NCBI GenBank assembly: GCA_903831925.1
Contig: CAIKZV010000334.1
Location: 1-11,619, forward strand
From: an uncultured Burkholderiales bacterium
Lineage (GTDB): Bacteria; Pseudomonadota; Gammaproteobacteria; Burkholderiales; Burkholderiaceae_E
Direction of reading: 5' to 3'
Length of the DNA: 11,619 bases
In this document: piece by piece, positions 6,710 through 11,619 of the stretch
Layout of the letters: each line of letters opens with the position of its first letter
Position numbering within the stretch: the stretch's first letter is position 1
Position numbers and translations under genes: made by a program
Notes under the pieces: generated by a model
The model's database searches: none
Seen by the model: the letters and a program-made list of their open reading frames with translations, nothing else
Told to the model about the DNA's origin: nothing

Positions 6710-7930
6710 ATGATTCGATGGCTGCTGCCGCGGGGCACCGACCCGGCGGTGGCACCGGTCTTTCTGGCCCGAGCGCTGCGAGGCTTTGCTGATGGCTTCG
6801 TGTCGGTGTTGCTGCCGGTCTATCTGATCGCGCTTGGCCTTGGCGGCGCCGAGGTGGGCGCCATTGCGACCACCACCCTCTTCGGGTCTGCCATCGCCAC
6901 ACTTGCGGTCGGCGCCTGGGGCGCACGGTGCAATGACAAGGTGCTTCTGCTGTCGGCCTCCTTGCTCATGGTGGCCACCGGTATCGGATTTTCGGCACTG
7001 TCATCGTTCTGGCCTTTGCTGATCATCGCTTTCGTCGGAACACTCAATCCGAGTTCAGGCGATGTCAGCGTCTTTCTGCCGCTCGAACATGCCCGCCTGA
7101 CGGCACACTGCGAACCGGCCTCACGGACCGAACTCTTTGCCCGATATGCCCTCACCGGGGCACTGTGCGGTGCGGCCGGTGCACTGGCGGCCGGACTGCC
7201 CGAGCGCATCGACGCACTGAGCGGGATCGGACGCCTCGAATCGCTGCGACTGATGTTTCTGCTCTATGGCCTGATCGGTGTGATGGTCTGGATGCTTTAT
7301 GGACGCATGCCTGGCACCGGCATCGCGGCGATCGGCAACGCCGCGCCGCTGCAAAAATCGCGCTCGATCGTCATCCGTCTCTCGGCCCTGTTTTCACTTG
7401 ACTCCTTTGCGGGCGGTCTGGTGCTCAATTCGCTGCTGGCATTGTGGCTCTTCGACAAGTTCCAGCTCTCACTGACTGCAACCGGCTCCTTCTTTTTTGT
7501 CTCGGGCCTGCTGGGGGCGATTTCGCAGCTTGCCGCGCCACGCCTTGCAAAGCAGTTCGGAATGGTCAACACCATGGTCTTCACACATATCCCGGCAAGC
7601 CTCTTTCTCATTGCCGCCGCTTTTGCCAGCGATCTGCACTGGGTGCTGGCCTTGCTGTTTGCCCGGGCACTGGTCTCGTCAATGGACGTCCCCGCGCGCA
7701 GTGCCTTCGTCATGTCGGTGGTTGAGCCCAATGAGCGCGCAGCGGCAGCAAGCTTTACCGCGGTACCGCGCAGTCTTGCGGCAGCAGCCAGCCCGCTGCT
7801 GGCAGGCTGGCTGCTTCAGTCCGGCTGGATGTCCCTGCCTCTGATCATCTGCGGTGTTCTGAAAATCACCTATGACCTGATGCTCTGGGGCGCCTTCAAA
7901 TCGGTCGAGCAGCGCGGCCCGACCGACTGA
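6710..7930 (+). CDS. Major facilitator superfamily transporter
   Basis: A 406-residue inner-membrane protein with about twelve hydrophobic segments, by eye near residues 16-44, 48-70, 75-97, 99-115, 140-160, 178-196, 221-246, 253-270, 283-303, 305-325, 344-366 and 371-393, split by a longer central loop around 197-218. The motif MDVPARSAFVMSVVEPNERAAA (about 325-346) is typical of MFS proteins. Length is normal. It follows the thiolase-like gene by 64 bp on the same strand and could import the pathway substrate or export a product; that is inference from position only. No clear ribosome site precedes the ATG at 6710, but the first membrane segment begins soon after it and no better start is visible. 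The gene is convergent with the lipoprotein gene, 25 bp apart, with no terminator seen between them. Confidence 0.88.
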   Translation: MIRWLLPRGTDPAVAPVFLARALRGFADGFVSVLLPVYLIALGLGGAEVGAIATTTLFGSAIATLAVGAWGARCNDKVLLLSASLLMVATGIGFSALSSFWPLLIIAFVGTLNPSSGDVSVFLPLEHARLTAHCEPASRTELFARYALTGALCGAAGALAAGLPERIDALSGIGRLESLRLMFLLYGLIGVMVWMLYGRMPGTGIAAIGNAAPLQKSRSIVIRLSALFSLDSFAGGLVLNSLLALWLFDKFQLSLTATGSFFFVSGLLGAISQLAAPRLAKQFGMVNTMVFTHIPASLFLIAAAFASDLHWVLALLFARALVSSMDVPARSAFVMSVVEPNERAAAASFTAVPRSLAAAASPLLAGWLLQSGWMSLPLIICGVLKITYDLMLWGAFKSVEQRGPTD

Positions 7931-7955
7931 AGCCGCCACCAGATGAGCCACTGCG

Positions 7956-10358
7956 CTACTGCCTTGTGCCGCTCCAGCTCAGCCCGGCAGGCGCCGCGAT
8001 CGCTGCCATCGCACCGGACAGATAGTCGATGGTGCCGGCCAGGATATTGGTCGACGCGCCGTTGACATCGGTCAGGGAGAAGGCGCCGGTTTCGGGGTTC
8101 GTGATGCTGAACAGGCACGATGACGAGGCAATCAGCGGGGAGGCCGCGCTTGCAGCATCTGCACAGGACACCCTGCCATCCGGGCTGAAGACCAGGCGCG
8201 TGACCGCTCCGGTGCTCGCGACCAGATCGTAGCTGCCCTGATACGAGCCTGCGCTCTGCACAAAAGGAAGATCCGGGTCTTCGAGCGCGATCCCGAGCCG
8301 GCTCGCCAGTGCTGCGCTTGCGGCATGGTTGAGTGAAGCCTGCTGACTCACCCAGATCTTGGACTGATAGCCCGAGTACACCATACCCGATCGCTCCACC
8401 AGCACCGTGTTGTAGGACAAGGGCATCGTCACCGCCGGCAAGCCATAGAAGACCATGACACGGGCATCGCCAAGTGTATCCATCGCGTAGATGCCGGCGC
8501 CGATCGCGCTGCAGTCTCTCGGCGCCCCATCACTGAATCGCTCCTTGCACAGCAGGAAGCTGACCGCATTGCTCGCCCCGCCGGCGAAGGTCACGCGGAT
8601 CTGCGAATTGCCACTGTAATAGCCCGGTGCGCTTCCGGTGCCGACTGCGGCATTGCCGACCCGCCCGATCAGCACGCTGGCGGTGGCCACATTCGGTGCG
8701 GTGCCGGCATCGGTGTAGGTCGCCCCGCCATACGAAAAGCTGTCCTGTCCGCTGGCGCTGCAGACCGTGCCCGGATAAGCCGCGATCACCGATGTCAGCG
8801 ACTTGATGGGGGTATTCGCAGAAGGATCGCTGCAGGGGCTGGCCGGCTCGCCCAGCCGGTTCATCGTCCCGGGATAGTAGGCGACGGCCTTGGCGATCGG
8901 CGCGACAGTCCTCAATGAGACCGAAGCATTGGCAGGAAAGACCGCATTGGCCAGTGCTTGCGTCGCGTTGGCGACCGACAGATTCGAATAGCCCGCCGCC
9001 GCAAGCTGCTGCAGGACGGTCGCCATCGATTTGCCGGCGATATCGATCGTGGCATTGCGCCCCGCACCGAAATCATAGAAGCGGCAGGCGTTGTACCAGA
9101 AGGTGCCGTTGAGACCCCAGGTACCCATCGAGAACTGCCCATCGATCGGGCATTGCGCCCAGCTCGTCTGGTTCCAGAAGACATCGTTGCTGCGCAGGGG
9201 TCCCGCAGTCTGAACGCCTCCCCACCTGGCGATATTGCCCGCGACACTGGCGATCTTGCGATCGGACAGGTAGACATTGTTGTCGGAGTCAGGCGCCGCC
9301 TGCTCAAGGGTCGACGTCAGGAATCGCACGACATAATTCGACAGATCGGTAAAGCGCAGGTCAGCCATGCTGCTCGCGCGCGCCGGCAAGTAAGGCGGCG
9401 TGGTTCCTGAAAGTGTATTTTGCACATTTTTTGCACCCGCCAGCGCAATGACGCTCTCGGCGCTCAAGCCGCTGCCTGCCACGACCCGCGCGACAGCCGC
9501 ATCGAACTCGGTGCCGGCGGGCAACCCCTCTGCCGCAGCGGCGAGCGCTGGCAGCGTCAACAGCAGCTGTGTCTGGACGACCTGACCGACCCCGGCGGCA
9601 GTGATGACCGAACCGTCGAGGGCAAGCTTGCCGATCGACGGCGACATCGTCGTCGCAAGCGATTGGCTGGTCGCCACGATCAGTCGTGCCAAAGTCGCGT
9701 CCCTGGCGGTGAATGCCGCCGGATCGCCAAGCGGCTTGATCACGCCGCCAATCGTCTGGATCGCCTCGATCGCGACCGAGGTCGGCAGCCCGGTAGTGAT
9801 CGCGTGCTGAGCCACCAGCGTGCTGAGCGGTGTGATGAAGTCTGACTCGTCAGCAGGCGCCGACAAGGTGTAAGCGGCCCGGACCTGACCATTGACTGCG
9901 TCGACCGCATTCAGGCCGATCATCGCAAGCAAGGGATATTTGCAGGAGTCTGCCGCGTCGATCAGGAAGCTCGCGATGCCATTGGTATCAGTGATCGCCT
10001 GCGGCTCGCTGGCCTCGCAGAGGCCATTCAGATTCTTGTCGGTACAGACGACCGCGCCCTGAATCGGTCCGTTGATCACCCGTGTCGTCAGGTTCAACTT
10101 GCCGGGTGGCACTGCGACGGAGGCCGAGGCGGCAGACGCCGCGGCGGCAGAGTCAGAGCCAGCGGCCTGCGACGCACCGGCCGCTGTCGTCGAGGTCGCA
10201 CCACCCGCCTTCGACCCGTCAGGGACCGAACCGTTGCCCGAACTTTGCGATGCCGACGCACCGGGCAGTGCGCTGCTACTGCCCGAGCCGCCATCGCTGC
10301 CGCCGCCGCCGCAGGCGGCCAACATCAGGAGTGTCATTGCTGCGCCGATCTGTTTCAT
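7956..10358 (-). CDS. Large surface lipoprotein of unknown function
   Basis: An 800-residue predicted lipoprotein. The start ATG at 10358 gives a short signal peptide ending in the lipobox LAAC (13-16), with Cys16 as lipid site. The residue after Cys is Gly, not Asp, which favours outer-membrane sorting. GAAGGGA lies about 9 nt upstream. An open frame extends to 10526 but adds residues that would spoil the signal peptide. Then: a Gly/Ser/Ala-rich linker (about 17-84); a domain starting at LNLTTRVINGPIQGAVV with a calcium-loop-like DKNLNG between Cys105 and Cys114 and a TDTNG turn; a helical region beginning near DFITPLSTLV; a long central region with no recognised domain; and a C-terminal beta-rich segment (about the last 100 residues, GSYQGSYDL to WSGTRQ). 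The architecture is common in betaproteobacterial surface lipoproteins, but the function is not recognised. Confidence 0.82.
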   Translation of the reverse strand: MKQIGAAMTLLMLAACGGGGSDGGSGSSSALPGASASQSSGNGSVPDGSKAGGATSTTAAGASQAAGSDSAAAASAASASVAVPPGKLNLTTRVINGPIQGAVVCTDKNLNGLCEASEPQAITDTNGIASFLIDAADSCKYPLLAMIGLNAVDAVNGQVRAAYTLSAPADESDFITPLSTLVAQHAITTGLPTSVAIEAIQTIGGVIKPLGDPAAFTARDATLARLIVATSQSLATTMSPSIGKLALDGSVITAAGVGQVVQTQLLLTLPALAAAAEGLPAGTEFDAAVARVVAGSGLSAESVIALAGAKNVQNTLSGTTPPYLPARASSMADLRFTDLSNYVVRFLTSTLEQAAPDSDNNVYLSDRKIASVAGNIARWGGVQTAGPLRSNDVFWNQTSWAQCPIDGQFSMGTWGLNGTFWYNACRFYDFGAGRNATIDIAGKSMATVLQQLAAAGYSNLSVANATQALANAVFPANASVSLRTVAPIAKAVAYYPGTMNRLGEPASPCSDPSANTPIKSLTSVIAAYPGTVCSASGQDSFSYGGATYTDAGTAPNVATASVLIGRVGNAAVGTGSAPGYYSGNSQIRVTFAGGASNAVSFLLCKERFSDGAPRDCSAIGAGIYAMDTLGDARVMVFYGLPAVTMPLSYNTVLVERSGMVYSGYQSKIWVSQQASLNHAASAALASRLGIALEDPDLPFVQSAGSYQGSYDLVASTGAVTRLVFSPDGRVSCADAASAASPLIASSSCLFSITNPETGAFSLTDVNGASTNILAGTIDYLSGAMAAIAAPAGLSWSGTRQ

Positions 10359-10467
10359 GGCGATGTTCCCTTCGTGAGAAAGATGGATGGGTGGGATGCA
10401 TCGCCAAGCGAGGCAGATTCCATGCCCACGCTTGATCCCTGCCGACCGCTTTATTTCCAAATGGCGC

Positions 10468-10495
10468 TCAAGTGAACGGGGGCTCGTCCCGATAA
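10468..10495 (+). promoter_or_regulatory. Sigma-28 (FliA)-like promoter of fliC
   Basis: TCAAGTGA (10468-10475) and CCCGATAA (10488-10495) match the flagellar sigma-28 consensus TAAAGTTT and GCCGATAA (7 of 8 in the -10 box), with a 12-nt spacer against the usual 11. An AT-rich patch (10450-10462) lies just upstream. Transcription would start near 10502, giving a leader of about 75 nt before the flagellin ATG. Late flagellar control by FliA is the normal expectation for flagellin. Confidence 0.65.
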
Positions 10496-10507
10496 GGAAT
10501 ACATCGA

Positions 10508-10553
10508 CGACACATTGTCGACACAAACGGGTTGCTCAACCGTCCGACCCGTT
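10508..10553 (+). other. Hairpins in the fliC 5' leader
   Basis: Two inverted repeats fall within the predicted leader: CGACA-cat-TGTCG (10508-10520) and AACGGGT (10526-10532) with ACCCGTT (10547-10553), a perfect 7-bp stem with a 14-nt loop. A competing small stem GGTT-gctc-AACC sits inside the second. The ribosome site GGAG (10566-10569) is 12 nt beyond. They may affect stability or translation of flagellin mRNA; this is inference. Confidence 0.35.
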
Positions 10554-10577
10554 CATCCCGCCGCTGGAGCAAACACC

Positions 10578-11423
10578 ATGGCCGCAGTCATCAATACCAA
10601 CACCCTGTCGCTGACCGCTCAGCGCAATGCCAATGCCTCGCAGGGCATGCTGCGCACCTCGATCGAGCGACTGTCCAGCGGCCTTCGCATCAATTCGGCC
10701 AAAGACGACGCAGCAGGCCTGGGCATCGGCGTTCGTATGGACGCTCAGGCCCGCGGCATGGATGTCGCCGTGCGAAATGCCAACGACGGCATTTCACTGG
10801 CGCAGACTGCAGAAGGCGCGCTCGGCAAGGTCAGCGACATGCTTCAGCGGATGCGTGAACTTGCCGTTCAGTCGTCCAATGCCAGCAATACCAGCGTGGA
10901 TCGGACCAGCCTGGACAACGAGTTTCAGCAACTCACCGCGGAAATCACCCGCACCATGTCATCGACCAAGTTCAACGGCACAGCCATCATCGGAAGTGGT
11001 GCGGGCAGTCAGACCTTTCAGGTGGGCGCCAATAACTCGACGACCGATCAGCTCACGGTGACCACGACAGACATGACTGCCAGCTCGACGATCACGACCG
11101 TGACGGCGAGCACCTCGGTGATCTCTGGCACGACCGGCGGCAGTGCGATGACCGCGATCAGCAACATCGATGACGCGCTCACCACCATCAACTCTGAACG
11201 CACGAAATACGGTGCGATGCAGAACCGCTTTGACGCGGTCATCAGCAACCTGCAGATCGGCTCCGAAAATCAGAAAGCCGCGCAGAGCCGCATCATGGAT
11301 GCCGACTTCGCCAAGGAAACCGCGGCACTGACCCGTGCGCAGATCATGCAGCAGGCCGGCACCGCGATGCTCGCCCAAGCCAACTCGGCGCCGCAAAGCG
11401 TGCTGCAACTTCTCAAAGGCTGA
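10578..11423 (+). CDS. fliC: Flagellin, short form
   Basis: A 281-residue flagellin, the main subunit of the flagellar filament, exported by the flagellar type III system without a cleaved signal. Seen: the conserved N-terminal D0/D1 helices (MAAVINTNTLSLTAQRN, RLSSGLRINSAKDDAAGL at 31-48, VRNANDGISLAQTAEGAL at 65-82), the LQRMRELAVQSSN segment (89-101) that matches the TLR5-recognised site of other flagellins, and the C-terminal SRIMDADFAKETAALTRAQ and QQAGTAMLAQAN ending in LLKG. The central region (about 135-195) is short and rich in Thr/Ser, so little or no D2/D3 domain exists; those residues could be glycosylated. Residues 49-64 (GIGVRMDAQARGMDVA) differ from the common AISDRMTSQIRGLNQA type. 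GGAG lies 8 nt before this ATG. A frame extends to 10515, but MAAVINTN is the normal start. Confidence 0.96.
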   Translation: MAAVINTNTLSLTAQRNANASQGMLRTSIERLSSGLRINSAKDDAAGLGIGVRMDAQARGMDVAVRNANDGISLAQTAEGALGKVSDMLQRMRELAVQSSNASNTSVDRTSLDNEFQQLTAEITRTMSSTKFNGTAIIGSGAGSQTFQVGANNSTTDQLTVTTTDMTASSTITTVTASTSVISGTTGGSAMTAISNIDDALTTINSERTKYGAMQNRFDAVISNLQIGSENQKAAQSRIMDADFAKETAALTRAQIMQQAGTAMLAQANSAPQSVLQLLKG

Positions 11424-11482
11424 TCGCGACAGAGCCTGATTCCAGGCGACGGAGGCGCGAAGCGCCCTGCGCCCGGATCTTC

Positions 11483-11519
11483 GCGGCGACACAGACCCGG
11501 TCTGCGTCGCCGCTTTTTT
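11483..11519 (+). terminator. Intrinsic terminator of fliC
   Basis: GCGGCGAC (11483-11490) pairs with GTCGCCGC (11506-11513). After one A-C mismatch the stem continues with CAGAC/GTCTG around a CCG loop, and six T follow directly (11514-11519). It lies 60 bp after the flagellin stop. A smaller GGCGC-gaa-GCGCC hairpin (11454-11466) without T tract precedes it. Strong evidence that fliC is transcribed alone. Confidence 0.93.
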
Positions 11520-11591
11520 ATCCCGGGCGACATTCCAACTTAGCCATGCCATCAAAGCAGTCGATTGTCGGAACTGCCACAATCCGTCGTA

Positions 11592-11611
11592 CGGGAATAC
11601 TCATTTTCCCG
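11592..11611. repeat. Short inverted repeat at the right edge
   Basis: CGGGAA (11592-11597) and TTCCCG (11606-11611) are perfectly complementary around an 8-nt AT-rich spacer. It lies in the leader region of whatever gene follows fliC, beyond the window, and may be an operator. Apart from this and the terminator, nothing is seen in 11424-11619. Confidence 0.2.
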
Positions 11612-11619
11612 ACCCGGGC

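Noticed and set aside
10066..10320. Low-complexity GC-rich stretch as a possible DNA repeat array
   Set aside because: It encodes the Gly/Ser/Ala-rich linker of the lipoprotein; no regular repeat unit was found.
10359..10526. N-terminal extension of the lipoprotein to 10526
   Set aside because: It would bury the signal peptide and lipobox; the ATG at 10358 gives a proper lipoprotein start.
10515..10577. Upstream start for flagellin at 10515
   Set aside because: Flagellins begin with a MAxxINTN-type sequence; the upstream frame overlaps the leader hairpins and has no good ribosome site.
1..11619. tRNA, rRNA, CRISPR, insertion sequence or phage genes
   Set aside because: None were seen: no cloverleaf-like segments, no spaced direct repeats of array type, and no transposase or integrase motifs in any frame.

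Overview
The window is a GC-rich bacterial chromosomal segment, probably from a betaproteobacterium of the Burkholderiales type. That placement rests on the flagellin termini, the style of the large Gly/Ser-rich lipoprotein and the set of acyl-CoA genes; it is an inference, not a database result. No rRNA, tRNA, CRISPR array, insertion sequence or phage gene was seen.

Left half (94-4821, minus strand): a three-gene acyl-CoA operon. In transcription order it encodes an ACAD10/LvaA-like phosphotransferase (start GTG at 4762), an unusual 801-residue protein made of two fused family III (CaiB/BaiF) CoA-transferase domains, and a single-domain family III CoA-transferase. A possible 20-codon leader peptide (4759-4821) sits before the kinase, and its stop codon overlaps the kinase start as GTGA. 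A bulged 11-bp inverted repeat lies just upstream of it.

Centre (4822-5059): a 238-bp divergent regulatory region with a near-perfect 16-bp palindrome. To its right (5060-7930, plus strand) lie a zinc-ribbon/OB-fold (DUF35) protein, a thiolase-like protein 11 bp downstream, and a 12-TM major facilitator transporter. The DUF35 plus thiolase-like pair recalls complexes such as Ltp2-ChsH2(DUF35), and the thiolase-like protein lacks the usual C-terminal Cys motif. With the divergent kinase and CoA-transferases this looks like a pathway for taking up and breaking down an unknown organic acid through CoA esters. A hydroxy acid or a branched/polycyclic side chain are possible substrates, but the substrate cannot be read from sequence.

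Right part (7956-11619): an 800-residue lipoprotein on the minus strand, convergent with the transporter gene and divergent from a short flagellin gene (fliC, 281 aa). fliC has a good sigma-28-like promoter, a 5' leader with inverted repeats, and a strong intrinsic terminator. This motility/surface part has no visible functional link to the acyl-CoA cluster.

All stretches between genes are shorter than 300 bp. The many long antisense reading frames are shadows expected at high GC.
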